From: Lentisalinibacter sp964602525
Lineage (GTDB): Bacteria; Pseudomonadota; Gammaproteobacteria; Steroidobacterales; Woeseiaceae
Reading direction: 5' to 3'
Length of the DNA stretch: 64,000 nucleotides
Assembly (NCBI GenBank): GCA_964602525.1
Contig: CAZRSA010000002.1
Span: 1 to 64,000, forward strand
Shown here one piece after another: positions 32,788 to 41,093 of the stretch. How positions within the stretch are numbered: the first letter of the stretch is position 1; each line of letters starts with the position of its first letter. The position numbers and the translations under genes were made by a program. Below the pieces are notes generated by a model. The model ran no database searches, had not been told where the DNA came from, and was given only the letters and a program-made list of their open reading frames with translations.

Positions 32788-34137
32788 CTAGCGTATCTGC
32801 AGCAACAGCACGCGGTCGCCGCGGATCACCTTCAGGAAGAGGATGCGGCTGTCACCGATGGCTTCGCGCAGCTCCGACATGTTGGTGACAGGGCTGCGGT
32901 TGACCTCGGTGATGACGTCGCCCGGTCTGAGTCCGCGCTGGGCGGCCGGACTGCCGGCCTCGACGGAGACCACCTCGACGCCGTTGGAGTCGGGTCCGGT
33001 GGCGGGTGCGAATTCGGCGCCCTCCAGGCCCGGGTGCAGGTCGACACCGGCACTGCTCATCATGGCGTTGCGGTCGTCCAGGATAGCCGTCACGGTCCGT
33101 TCCCGGCCGTCGCGCAGCAGGCGGATCTTCACTTCCTCGCCGGCACGCAGCAGGCCGATGGTGTTGCGCAGCTCCGTGCCGCTCGCGATCTTCTCGCCGT
33201 TCGCCTCGACGATGATGTCGTCCACCTCGATGCCGGCTTGCTCGGCGGCGGAGCCGGGGTTCACCGACTGCACCAGCGCGCCGCGCACCTCGTCCAGGCC
33301 CAGCGCCTCGGCCGTCTCCTCGTCCACCGTGCTGATCTGCACGCCCAGCAGGCCGCGCCGCACCTCGCCGAATTCCAGGATCTGGCGCATGATGGCGTTG
33401 GCCATGTTCGAGGGCACGGCGAAGCCGATGCCCACGTTGCCGCCGGTGCGGGAGATGATGGCCGAGTTGATGCCGACGAGCTCGCCGCGCAGGTTCACCA
33501 GCGCGCCACCGGAGTTGCCCGGGTTGATGGAGGCGTCCGTCTGGATGAAGTCCTCGTAGCCGTCCGGATTCAGGCCGAAGCGGCCCAGGGCACTCACGAT
33601 GCCCGACGTGACCGTGTGCTGGAGGCCGAAGGGATTACCGATGGCGATGACGAAATCGCCCACCTCCAGCACGTCGGAGTCGCCGATGGGCAGTTCGACC
33701 AGCCCGTCTTCCTCGACCTTCAGCACGGCGATGTCCGTGCCCGGGTCGGAGCCGATGATCTCGGCTTCCAGCGTGCGGTCGTTGAACAGGGTGATTTCTA
33801 TCTCGTCGGCGCCGTCCACCACGTGGTGGTTGGTGATGATGTAACCGTTGTCCGCGTCCACGATGACGCCCGAACCCGCGCTCTGCATCCGGCGCTCCCG
33901 GGGCTGCTCGTCGGGCAGGCCGAAGAAGCGGCGGAACGGGTCGTTATTGTGGAACGGCGTGCGCATCTCCACGGTGGCGCTCACCCGGATGTTCACGACG
34001 GCCGGGGATACCTGGTCGACGAGGGGCGCGAGGCTGGGAGTTTCCTCGCCGCCGAACAGCTGGGGCATGGCGGCCGACGCGGTGCCGGTCAGTCCGGCTG
34101 CGAGCACGAGGGTTGCCAGAACGGTTCGTCTCAACAT
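32788..34137 (-). CDS. degQ: Do/DegQ-family periplasmic serine endoprotease
   Basis: A 449-residue HtrA protease and chaperone for misfolded envelope proteins. A signal peptide (VLATLVLAAGLTGTASA) is followed by a trypsin-like domain with the triad His in ITNHHVV, Asp in GTDIAVLKV and Ser in PGNSGGALVN, then two PDZ domains (from about 255 and 365). Length is closer to DegQ than DegP, whose Q-linker is longer. A strong terminator follows. Orthology to DegQ, DegP or MucD cannot be separated from sequence alone. Confidence 0.93.
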   Translation of the reverse strand: MLRRTVLATLVLAAGLTGTASAAMPQLFGGEETPSLAPLVDQVSPAVVNIRVSATVEMRTPFHNNDPFRRFFGLPDEQPRERRMQSAGSGVIVDADNGYIITNHHVVDGADEIEITLFNDRTLEAEIIGSDPGTDIAVLKVEEDGLVELPIGDSDVLEVGDFVIAIGNPFGLQHTVTSGIVSALGRFGLNPDGYEDFIQTDASINPGNSGGALVNLRGELVGINSAIISRTGGNVGIGFAVPSNMANAIMRQILEFGEVRRGLLGVQISTVDEETAEALGLDEVRGALVQSVNPGSAAEQAGIEVDDIIVEANGEKIASGTELRNTIGLLRAGEEVKIRLLRDGRERTVTAILDDRNAMMSSAGVDLHPGLEGAEFAPATGPDSNGVEVVSVEAGSPAAQRGLRPGDVITEVNRSPVTNMSELREAIGDSRILFLKVIRGDRVLLLQIR

Positions 34138-34273
34138 GCGATGAATTCCTCTTGGCGAAATGAATGTCGCTGGCCGTCGCCGCCAGTGCGATGCTCGGCT
34201 GGACCTGCCCGGACCGGATCTCCCGGATGCATCATGAACGAAGGTTCACGAGGGGGCCAGTTCAGCAAAGACA

Positions 34274-34307
34274 ACGGCGGAGACCGGTTGGTTCCGGTCT
34301 CCGCCGT
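34274..34307 (-). terminator. Hairpin terminator after the Hsp20 gene
   Basis: A perfect 14-bp inverted repeat (34274-34287 with 34294-34307) with a 6-base loop lies 49 bases downstream of the Hsp20 stop, followed on the minus strand by TTGTCTTTG, a moderate U-rich tail. Confidence 0.65.
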
Positions 34308-34355
34308 CACCGGGGCAGGCCCGGGGCGGGCGCCGTCCCGGCTCAGCCGCTGCCG

Positions 34356-34799
34356 TTACTCGACGCTGACGTCGATGCGGCGGGGCATGACCTTAGGCTG
34401 CTTCGGGATTACGATCTCGAGCACGCCATGGGCGCTCTTCGCCGTGATGCCCTCGGCGTCCGCCGTCTCGGGCAGCGTGAAGCGACGGAAGAAGCTGCCG
34501 CTCACGCGCTCGACGCGGCGATACCCGTTGGTCTCGTCCCTGTCGGTGAATTCCCGCTTGCCGCTCAGCGTGAGCACGCCGTTCTCCATGCTGACCTCGA
34601 TGTCCTTCGGATCGACGCCCGGAACATCCGCGGTGAGGACGAAGCGCTCGGATTCCTCGCTGATATCGACGGCCGGGATCCAGTCCGCTACAGCGGACGA
34701 ACTCTCCGGGTCGGCCGGCATACGGCCCGCCATCAGCTTGTCGAGATCGCGGTGGAGCCGGTTCACCAGGCTCCAGGGTTCGTAGGTTACAAGGCTCAT
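34356..34799 (-). CDS. Small heat shock protein, Hsp20/alpha-crystallin family
   Basis: A 147-residue ATP-independent holdase that binds unfolding proteins in the cytoplasm. The alpha-crystallin domain runs from about residue 45 to 135: PAVDISEESERFVLTADVPG, GVLTLSGKRE, a long loop with RVERVSGSFFRRFTLP, and the closing GVLEIVIPK. The C-terminal VMPRRIDV carries the I-x-I/V-like oligomer contact in altered form. AGGAGG is 6 bases before ATG 34799. A near-consensus sigma-32 promoter lies upstream. Confidence 0.95.
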   Translation of the reverse strand: MSLVTYEPWSLVNRLHRDLDKLMAGRMPADPESSSAVADWIPAVDISEESERFVLTADVPGVDPKDIEVSMENGVLTLSGKREFTDRDETNGYRRVERVSGSFFRRFTLPETADAEGITAKSAHGVLEIVIPKQPKVMPRRIDVSVE

Positions 34800-34800
34800 T

Positions 34801-34855
34801 TTCGACCTCCTCTGCGTTTCCCGAGCGGTTTTCCCGCTCGTGTTCGATGAGGCCG
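34801..34855 (-). promoter_or_regulatory. Hsp20 5' leader with hairpin and possible SD-masking helix
   Basis: In transcript sense a perfect 7-bp hairpin CGAGCGG/CCGCTCG (34834-34840 with 34822-34828, 5-base loop) is flanked by CGGCCTC (34849-34855) and GAGGTCG (34803-34809), which can pair over 7 positions with one G-U and would bury part of AGGAGG. This is a candidate RNA thermometer. The likely transcription start falls inside the 5' arm, so the helix may be incomplete. Confidence 0.35.
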
Positions 34856-34884
34856 AAATGCGGATCGGCATGCGGCTTTTCAAG
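34856..34884 (-). promoter_or_regulatory. Sigma-32 (heat shock) promoter of the Hsp20 gene
   Basis: Minus-strand CTTGAAA (34878-34884), 14-base spacer, CCGCATTT (34856-34863). This matches the sigma-32 consensus CTTGAAA/CCCCATNT with one mismatch, and it stands about 57 bases before the start codon of a heat-shock gene. Confidence 0.8.
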
Positions 34885-34941
34885 GGCTTCTCCCTGCCCG
34901 ACGACCGCGGTCGCACCGCTCCACGCCCTCCCGGAGGCCCG

Positions 34942-34955
34942 CACAAGATATTGTG
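34942..34955. promoter_or_regulatory. NrdR-box-like palindrome 1
   Basis: CACAAGATATTGTG matches the NrdR consensus CACWATATATWGTG at 13 of 14 positions. It lies upstream of the ribonucleotide reductase genes. Confidence 0.6.
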
Positions 34956-35076
34956 TCACCAATATGACACCCCGCCGTGCAGAAAATGCCCACGTTTTAA
35001 AGCGACTTTTCGGCTTTTTTTGTTAAGATATTGTTTTCTATGTTCTTTTAGTCGGGAAAAAGTTTCCGGTTTTCCC

Positions 35077-35103
35077 TTGACAGCGGCCCCTCACGATCAT
35101 AAT
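35077..35103 (+). promoter_or_regulatory. Sigma-70 promoter for nrdJa-nrdJb
   Basis: Perfect TTGACA (35077-35082), 15-base spacer, CATAAT (35098-35103, 5/6). The spacer is short, which would suit a weak or regulated promoter. The NrdR-like box follows at 35119. Confidence 0.55.
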
Positions 35104-35118
35104 CTAGTGGCTCGCAGG

Positions 35119-35132
35119 CACAACATCTTGTG
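35119..35132. promoter_or_regulatory. NrdR-box-like palindrome 2
   Basis: CACAACATCTTGTG matches the NrdR consensus at 12 of 14 positions and lies just downstream of the -10 of the nrdJ promoter, a place where a bound repressor would block transcription. Confidence 0.6.
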
Positions 35133-35250
35133 TCTCGCAGAACAAGCACAAACCTTGCTCAAGGGCAGGTGCCCGGCTCTCCCGTGCCGGATACCTGGGG
35201 GTTCTTATGCGGTGATCTGGCCGCCGCATTTGACAGAATACAACGCCGTT

Positions 35251-35279
35251 CGGGCTTCTGGCCGACGGCCCGGATTTTT
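35251..35279 (+). promoter_or_regulatory. Possible attenuator hairpin before nrdJa
   Basis: CGGGC (35251-35255) and GCCCG (35268-35272) can pair and are followed by GATTTTT, resembling a small terminator that ends 15 bases before the nrdJa ATG; the GGGGG ribosome site lies right after. Only a 5-bp stem with a 12-base loop, so weak. Confidence 0.25.
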
Positions 35280-35294
35280 GGGGGTTCTCGTACG

Positions 35295-37442
35295 ATGAAA
35301 CCGGCAGCGATAGTGGCACCGACGGCCGTCTCGGAGATTGCATTTCAGGACGCGTCCATCGATATCTGGGATTCCAAGTACAGGCTGAAGGCCAAGAACG
35401 GCAAGGAGATCGATGCCTCTGTCGATGCCACCTACCAGCGGGTGGCCCGCGCACTCGCGGACGTGGAGCCGGCCGACCGCCGGGAGCACTGGTACGGGCG
35501 CTTCGTGTGGGCACTGCGCAGCGGCGCCATCCCGGCCGGACGCATCATGTCCAATGCGGGCGCGCAGGCGCACAAGCCGGCGACCTCCACCATCAACTGC
35601 ACCGTGTCCGGCACCATCGTGGATTCGATGGACGACATCCTGAACAAGGTGCACGAGGCGGGGCTGACGCTGAAGGCGGGCTGCGGCATCGGCTACGAGT
35701 TCTCCACGCTGCGGCCGAAAGGGGCATACGTGACCGGCGCCGGCGCCTATACCTCCGGCCCGCTGTCGTTCATGGATATCTACGACAAGATGTGCTTTAC
35801 GGTCTCGTCCGCGGGCGGCCGCCGCGGGGCGCAGATGGGCACCTTCGACGTGGGCCACCCCGACGTCATGGATTTCGTCCGCGCCAAGCGGGAGAACGGG
35901 CGCCTGCGCCAGTTCAACCTGTCGCTGCTGATCACCGACGAGTTCATGCAGGCGGTGAAGAACGGCGACGACTGGAAGCTGGCCTTCCCGGTTTCGCTGC
36001 ACGAGGCGGAGCACGACCGGCTCGAGCTCGACGATCCCGAGCAGTTCACCTGGCGGGAGTGGCCCGGCGGCGGCGACTACGTGCGCAACGAGGAAGGCCT
36101 GGTGGCCTGCCGCATCTACAAGACGGTGCCGGCGCAGCGGCTGTGGGACATGATCATGGCCTCCACCTATGATTTCGCCGAGCCGGGTTTCGTGCTGATC
36201 GATCGGGTCAACGAGATGAACAACAACTGGTGGACGGAGAACATCCGCGCCACCAACCCCTGCGGCGAGCAGCCGCTGCCGCCCTATGGCTCCTGCCTGC
36301 TGGGCTCGGTGAATCTGACCAAGTTCGTCCTCTCGCCTTTCACGGACGAGGCGCGTTTCGACTGGGAGGAGTTCAGCGAGGTGGTGAAGGTCTTCACCCG
36401 CATGCTGGACAACGTCGTCGAGGTCAACGGCCTGCCGCTGGGCGAGCAGCGCAACGAGATCATGCGCAAGCGTCGCCACGGCATGGGCTTCCTGGGGCTC
36501 GGCTCCACCATCACCATGATGGGCATGAAGTACGGCGAGCCGGACTCCGTGGGGTTCACCGAGAAGGTGGCGAAGCAGCTCGCGCTGGCGGGCTGGGAGA
36601 CGGGGCTGGAACTGGCCCGCGAGAAAGGCCCCGCGCCGATCATGGAGGAGGAATTCGAGGTCACGCCGGAGATGCTGCGCAAGCGGCCCGAGATGGCCGC
36701 CGACGGCCTCCGCCCCGGCGACCGGCTGCCGGGCCGCGTGCTGCACGCCCGCTACAGCCGCTACATGCAGAAGGTGGCTGCCGAGGCTCCCGGGCTGGTG
36801 CAGGAGCTCGAACGCACGGGCGCGCGCTTCACTCATCACAGCTCCATTGCCCCCACCGGCACCATCTCGCTATCGCTGGCCAACAACGCGAGCAACGGCA
36901 TCGAGCCCAGTTTCGCTCATCATTATTTCCGCAACGTCATCCGGGAAGGGCGGAAATCCAAGGAGAAGGTGGACGTCTTCTCCTTCGAGCTGCTCGCCTA
37001 CCGGGAGCTGATCAATCCCCGGGCGATGCCGTATTCCGAAGCGCTCGGGGAGAAACTGCCGGAGTACTTCATTACCTCGGACGACGTGACGCCGAAACAG
37101 CACGTGGACATTCAGGCTGCCGCACAGAAGTGGGTGGACTCCTCAATCTCCAAGACGGCAAACGTGCCCACGGAATACCCTTACGAGGATTTCAAGGACA
37201 TCTACCTCTACGCCTACGAGCAGGGGCTGAAGGGCTGCACCACCTTCCGTTTCAACCCGGAGGCTTTCCAGGGCGTGCTCGTGAAGGAGCAGGACCTGAA
37301 GAACACCACCTACGTTTTCGAACTCGACGACGGCAGCACGGTGGAGCTGAAGGGCGACGAGGAGATCGAGTACGACGGCGAGCTGCACACCGCCGCGAAC
37401 CTTTTCGACGCGCTGAAGGAAGGCTACTACGGCAAGTTCTGA
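35295..37442 (+). CDS. nrdJa: Adenosylcobalamin-dependent (class II) ribonucleotide reductase, catalytic subunit NrdJa
   Basis: A 715-residue enzyme that reduces ribonucleotides to deoxyribonucleotides with an AdoCbl-derived radical, independent of oxygen. The radical barrel holds INCTVSG (first redox Cys), the NPCGEQPLPPYGSC active-site Cys/Glu loop near residue 320, and FTHHSSIAPTGTISLSLANN near 515. The C-terminal redox cysteines expected on a full-length NrdJ are missing from this chain and lie on the next gene, as in the split NrdJa/NrdJb enzyme of Pseudomonas. ATG 35295 was chosen by homology; GGGGG serves as a ribosome site 10 bases upstream. Confidence 0.95.
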   Translation: MKPAAIVAPTAVSEIAFQDASIDIWDSKYRLKAKNGKEIDASVDATYQRVARALADVEPADRREHWYGRFVWALRSGAIPAGRIMSNAGAQAHKPATSTINCTVSGTIVDSMDDILNKVHEAGLTLKAGCGIGYEFSTLRPKGAYVTGAGAYTSGPLSFMDIYDKMCFTVSSAGGRRGAQMGTFDVGHPDVMDFVRAKRENGRLRQFNLSLLITDEFMQAVKNGDDWKLAFPVSLHEAEHDRLELDDPEQFTWREWPGGGDYVRNEEGLVACRIYKTVPAQRLWDMIMASTYDFAEPGFVLIDRVNEMNNNWWTENIRATNPCGEQPLPPYGSCLLGSVNLTKFVLSPFTDEARFDWEEFSEVVKVFTRMLDNVVEVNGLPLGEQRNEIMRKRRHGMGFLGLGSTITMMGMKYGEPDSVGFTEKVAKQLALAGWETGLELAREKGPAPIMEEEFEVTPEMLRKRPEMAADGLRPGDRLPGRVLHARYSRYMQKVAAEAPGLVQELERTGARFTHHSSIAPTGTISLSLANNASNGIEPSFAHHYFRNVIREGRKSKEKVDVFSFELLAYRELINPRAMPYSEALGEKLPEYFITSDDVTPKQHVDIQAAAQKWVDSSISKTANVPTEYPYEDFKDIYLYAYEQGLKGCTTFRFNPEAFQGVLVKEQDLKNTTYVFELDDGSTVELKGDEEIEYDGELHTAANLFDALKEGYYGKF

Positions 37443-37472
37443 GCGCGGACGGATCATCGGACGGACGTTAGC

Positions 37473-37494
37473 GGACCCGCCGCGGCGGCGGGCC
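37473..37494 (+). other. GC hairpin between nrdJa and nrdJb
   Basis: CCCGCCG (37476-37482) and CGGCGGG (37486-37492) form a stem with a 3-base loop in the 69-base gap. No U-tract follows, so it more likely stabilises or processes the mRNA than ends it. Confidence 0.4.
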
Positions 37495-37511
37495 GGACAG
37501 AGGATACAGGC

Positions 37512-38219
37512 ATGGCTGCAAAGAAGATCGAGAAGAAGATCGTCGGTTACTCCGTGAAGAAGCCGGAGGACAAGGCGGAGAAGAAACCCGCCTACGAGGT
37601 GGAGCAGGAGGGCGACGGCGCCACCGTCATCCGCATGCACGAGAGACTCGAGCGCCCGGAGGTGCTGATCGGCTCCACCTACAAGGTGAAGACGCCGGTG
37701 TCCGATCACGCAATGTACGTCACCATCAACGACATCGTGCTGAATGAGGACACGCCCCACGAGCAGCGCCGTCCCTTCGAGATATTCATCAACTCGAAGA
37801 ACCTCGACCACTACCAGTGGATCGTGGCGCTGACCCGTATCATCTCGGCGGTGTTCCGCAAGGGCGGCGACGTGACCTTCCTGGTGGGCGAGCTGAAGGC
37901 CGTGTTCGATCCCCGCGGCGGCTACTGGCAGCCGGGCGGCAAGTTCATGCCGTCGATCATTGCCGAGCTGGGCCACATCGTGGAGAAACACCTGCACACC
38001 ATCGGGCTGCTGAAGCCGGCCGGTCCGGACGAACATCAGCAGAAGCTGATCGCCGAGAAGCGGGCGGAATTCGAGGCCCGCGCCGCGCAGACCGACGCCT
38101 TCTCCGAGAGCGAGTTCCCGGAGGGCGCGCAGCTCTGCGCCAAGTGCAACGTGACCGCGGTGGTCATGATGGACGGCTGCATGACCTGTCTGAACTGCGG
38201 CGATTCCAAGTGTGGCTGA
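37512..38219 (+). CDS. nrdJb: Class II ribonucleotide reductase C-terminal subunit NrdJb
   Basis: A 235-residue protein equal to the C-terminal part of full-length NrdJ. It begins with a lysine-rich stretch, has the conserved MYVTINDIVLNE, RPFEIFINSKN and GGYWQPGGKFMPSIIAELGH, and ends with LCAKCN and CMTCLNCGDSKCG, the cysteines that re-reduce the active site of NrdJa. In Pseudomonas NrdJa is active only with NrdJb, so the two genes should be needed together. 69 bases separate them. Confidence 0.93.
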   Translation: MAAKKIEKKIVGYSVKKPEDKAEKKPAYEVEQEGDGATVIRMHERLERPEVLIGSTYKVKTPVSDHAMYVTINDIVLNEDTPHEQRRPFEIFINSKNLDHYQWIVALTRIISAVFRKGGDVTFLVGELKAVFDPRGGYWQPGGKFMPSIIAELGHIVEKHLHTIGLLKPAGPDEHQQKLIAEKRAEFEARAAQTDAFSESEFPEGAQLCAKCNVTAVVMMDGCMTCLNCGDSKCG

Positions 38220-38266
38220 GCCGCCGATGACGCGATAGGCCCGCACCGCCCGTCCCGATCGCGGGC

Positions 38267-38282
38267 ACGGGGGAATCCCCGT
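38267..38282 (+). terminator. Weak hairpin after nrdJb
   Basis: ACGGGG-GAAT-CCCCGT forms a 6-bp stem, extendable by GGGC/GCCC with a bulge, 48 bases after the nrdJb stop. There is no U-tract, so termination would not be classical. Confidence 0.35.
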
Positions 38283-38377
38283 CGGCCCCCGCCCGTCCCG
38301 GCCCCGCCGCCGCCGTGTGGCGGGCCCCTCTCTTTGCTAAGATTCCGTGCTTCCGAGGCTTCCCCGGCGGCGAGCGC

Positions 38378-39802
38378 GTGACCCTGCAGATACCCGATTT
38401 CTCCGGTGCCCGTCTCCTGGTGGCCGGGGACCTCATGCTCGACCAGTACTGGTTCGGTGCGACCGGCCGCATCTCTCCCGAGGCGCCGGTGCCGGTAGTG
38501 CACGTGCGCGACGGCGAGGAGCGACCGGGCGGCGCCGCCAACGTGGCGATGAACCTCGCCGAGCTGGGCGCGCAGACCGCGCTGGTGGGCATCGTCGGGG
38601 CCGACTCGGACGCCGCGCGGCTGGAGACGCTGCTGGCCGAGCGCGGGGTGGATTGCCGCTTCGCCGTCTCGCGGGACACGCCGACCATCACCAAGCTGCG
38701 GGTGCTCTCCCGGGGCCAGCAGCTGATCCGCCTGGACCGGGAGGAAGTCGCCGCCGGCACCGCCGTGTCCGTGGCCGAGCCCTTCCGGGCCGCGCTGCAG
38801 GCGTCCGGGCTGGTGATCCTGTCCGACTACGCGAAGGGCGCGCTGCACGAGGTCGGCCAGCTGATCGCCACGGCCCGCGAGGCGGGCGTGCCGGTGCTCG
38901 TGGATCCCAAGGGCACGGACTTCGGGCGCTACCGGGGCGCCACGCTGCTCACGCCCAACCAGGCGGAATTCGAGGCGGTCGCCGGCACCGCGCGCGACGA
39001 CGACGACCTGCTGCGCCGGGCGCGGGCCATGATCGACGGGCTGGAGCTCGGCGCCCTGGTGATCACCCGCAGCGAGCGCGGCATGCTGGTGGTGGAACGG
39101 GACGGCGAGGCGCGCTTCCTTTCGACGGAGGCCCGGGAGGTCTTCGATGTCACGGGTGCCGGCGACACGGTAATTGCCACCCTGGGTGCCGCTCTGGCGG
39201 CCGGCACGTCCCTGGGCGAGGCGGCCGCACTCGCCAACCTGGCCGCCGGCCTGGTGGTGCGCAAGATCGGCGTGGCCGGCGTCACGCCGTCCGAACTGCG
39301 CGTGGCGCTGCACCAGCGCGGCAAGGGCGGCCGGGGCATGGTGGACGAGCCCGCGCTGCTCGAATTCGTCGGCGAGGCGCGCGGCCGGGGCGAGCGCATC
39401 GTCATGACCAACGGCTGCTTCGACATCCTGCACGCCGGTCACGTCGCCTACCTGGAGGAGGCGAAGTCACTGGGCGATCGGTTGATCGTGGCCGTGAACA
39501 GCGACGATTCCGTGCGCCGGCTGAAGGGCGAGGGCCGCCCTGTGAATCCGGCGGAGGATCGCATGGCCGTGCTGGCGGGGCTGGCCGCCGTCGACTGGGT
39601 GGTGCCGTTCGGGGAGGACACGCCGGCACGCCTGATCGAGGCGGTGCTGCCGGACGTGCTCGTGAAAGGGGGCGACTACCGGCCCGAGGAGATTGCCGGC
39701 GGCCCGGCCGTGCTCGCGGCCGGCGGCGAGGTGCGCGTGCTGGCATTCCGCGCAGACCGGTCGAGCTCGCGCATCATCGATTCCATCCGCGGTCTGCCCT
39801 GA
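38378..39802 (+). CDS. hldE: Bifunctional heptose-7-phosphate kinase / heptose-1-phosphate adenylyltransferase HldE
   Basis: A 474-residue two-domain enzyme of ADP-heptose synthesis for the LPS inner core. The ribokinase-like domain has VAGDLMLDQYWFGATGRISP, RPGGAANVAMN and the anion-hole VTGAGDTVIATLG near residue 265; the C-terminal nucleotidyltransferase domain starts near 340 with VMTNGCFDILHAGHV and ends KGGDYRPEE and SSSRIIDSI. GTG 38378 matches the E. coli N-terminus (MKVTLPEF); an ATG 63 bases upstream is less likely. waaA follows 16 bases on. Confidence 0.96.
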   Translation: MTLQIPDFSGARLLVAGDLMLDQYWFGATGRISPEAPVPVVHVRDGEERPGGAANVAMNLAELGAQTALVGIVGADSDAARLETLLAERGVDCRFAVSRDTPTITKLRVLSRGQQLIRLDREEVAAGTAVSVAEPFRAALQASGLVILSDYAKGALHEVGQLIATAREAGVPVLVDPKGTDFGRYRGATLLTPNQAEFEAVAGTARDDDDLLRRARAMIDGLELGALVITRSERGMLVVERDGEARFLSTEAREVFDVTGAGDTVIATLGAALAAGTSLGEAAALANLAAGLVVRKIGVAGVTPSELRVALHQRGKGGRGMVDEPALLEFVGEARGRGERIVMTNGCFDILHAGHVAYLEEAKSLGDRLIVAVNSDDSVRRLKGEGRPVNPAEDRMAVLAGLAAVDWVVPFGEDTPARLIEAVLPDVLVKGGDYRPEEIAGGPAVLAAGGEVRVLAFRADRSSSRIIDSIRGLP

Positions 39803-39818
39803 GGCCGGAACCGGAACG

Positions 39819-41093
39819 GTGAGCTTCGCCTACCAGCTGCTGGTCTACCTGGCCACGCCCTTCGTCTTCCTGTTCTGGTTCTGGCGGGGCTTCACCCGCA
39901 AGGGGTACCACGACCGGCTCGGGCAGCGATTCGGTATCGGCTTTCCGCAAATCCGCTCGGGCTCGATCTGGGTTCACGCCGTCTCGGTGGGCGAGGTGCA
40001 GGCCGCGGCCCCGTTGATCAAGGCGCTGAAGGAGCGCTTCGGCTCCCTGGCCGTGGTCGTCACTACTGTCACCCCTACCGGCGCCGAACGGGTGCGCCGC
40101 CTGTTCGGCGGCGAGGTCGTCCACTGCTTCGCCCCCTTCGAGACGCCGGGAGCCGTGCGGCGTTTCTTCGACCGCGTCCGGCCGCGGCTCGCCATCATCA
40201 TCGAGACGGAGCTCTGGCCCAACCTGTATGCCGAGTGCGGGCGGCGCCGGGTGCCGCTGGTGCTGGCGAGCGCGCGAATCTCGCCCCGCTCCGTGGCGCG
40301 CTACCGCCACCTCACGCCGCTGTTCCGCGAGGCGCTGTCCCACGGCATCATCATCGCCGCCCAGAGCGAGCAGGATGCGCAGCGGTTCCGTGACCTGGGC
40401 GCGGCGCCCGCGCGTACCTTCGTCACCGGCAACATCAAGTTCGACGTGGAGATCGACGAGGGCCTGGCGGCGCGGGGGCGCGAGTTCGCCGCCGACCATT
40501 TCCCGGACCGGCGGGTCTGGATCGCGGCGAGCACCCACGCCGGGGAAGAGGAGATCGTCCTCGCGGCCCATTGCCGGCTGCTGGAGTCGATACCGGACGC
40601 GCTGCTGGTACTCGTCCCGCGTCATCCCGAGCGTTTCCCGGCCGTGGCCGGCCTGATCGAGGAGCAGGGGCTCGACTACGTTCAGCGTACCGGCGGGGAT
40701 CGCTGCCGCCCGGAGACCCGCGTCTTCCTCGGCGATACCATGGGGGAGCTGCCGCTGTTCTATGCGGCTTCGGACATCGCTTTCGTCGCCGGCAGCCTGG
40801 TGCCTGTCGGCGGACATAACCTGCTCGAGCCGGCGTCTCTCGGGCTGCCCATCCTCACCGGACCGCACCTGTTCAATGCCGAGGACATCGCGGCCATGTT
40901 CGCGGAGCGGGGCGCATCGCGGGTGGTCGCGGACGACGCCGAACTTGCCGCTGCGCTGGAGGAGCTGTTCGCCGACGAGGCGACGCGCAGGGACATGGGG
41001 GAACGTGCACGACGGCTGCTGCTGGACAACCGGGGCTCGCTCAGGAGTCTGCTGGAGCTATTGGAGCCCCTCACCCGGCGGTTCAACGCCTGA
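39819..41093 (+). CDS. waaA: 3-deoxy-D-manno-octulosonic acid (Kdo) transferase WaaA
   Basis: A 424-residue membrane-anchored GT-B glycosyltransferase that adds Kdo to lipid A precursor. One N-terminal transmembrane helix (LVYLATPFVFLFWFW), then IWVHAVSVGEVQAA, TVTPTGAERV, IETELWPNLY and the C-terminal GGHNLLEPASLGLPILTGP. GTG 39819 was selected as the membrane anchor follows directly. It is 16 bases after hldE, so LPS core genes are paired. Its last 36 bases run antisense over the end of tolC. Confidence 0.95.
   Translation: MSFAYQLLVYLATPFVFLFWFWRGFTRKGYHDRLGQRFGIGFPQIRSGSIWVHAVSVGEVQAAAPLIKALKERFGSLAVVVTTVTPTGAERVRRLFGGEVVHCFAPFETPGAVRRFFDRVRPRLAIIIETELWPNLYAECGRRRVPLVLASARISPRSVARYRHLTPLFREALSHGIIIAAQSEQDAQRFRDLGAAPARTFVTGNIKFDVEIDEGLAARGREFAADHFPDRRVWIAASTHAGEEEIVLAAHCRLLESIPDALLVLVPRHPERFPAVAGLIEEQGLDYVQRTGGDRCRPETRVFLGDTMGELPLFYAASDIAFVAGSLVPVGGHNLLEPASLGLPILTGPHLFNAEDIAAMFAERGASRVVADDAELAAALEELFADEATRRDMGERARRLLLDNRGSLRSLLELLEPLTRRFNA

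Larger units (their letters stand above)
34800..35294. other. 495-bp regulatory region between divergent Hsp20 and nrdJa genes
   Basis: No gene is supported here. It holds the Hsp20 promoter and leader (34801-34884), palindromes resembling NrdR boxes (34942-34955, 35022-35035, 35119-35132), an inverted repeat GTGTCA-N6-TGACAC (34953-34970), a clearly AT-rich stretch around 34990-35075 in an otherwise GC-rich window, a sigma-70 promoter (35077-35103) and a hairpin with a T-run just before nrdJa (35251-35279). A B12-box (GCCACTG) was searched for by eye and not seen. Confidence 0.7.

Noticed and set aside
35230..35258. A second TTGACA at 35230 before nrdJa.
   Set aside because: No -10 hexamer occurs at 15-19 bases downstream.
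35100..35294. Cobalamin riboswitch ahead of the B12-dependent nrdJa.
   Set aside because: The B12-box GCCACTG and the expected multi-stem layout are not found in the leader.
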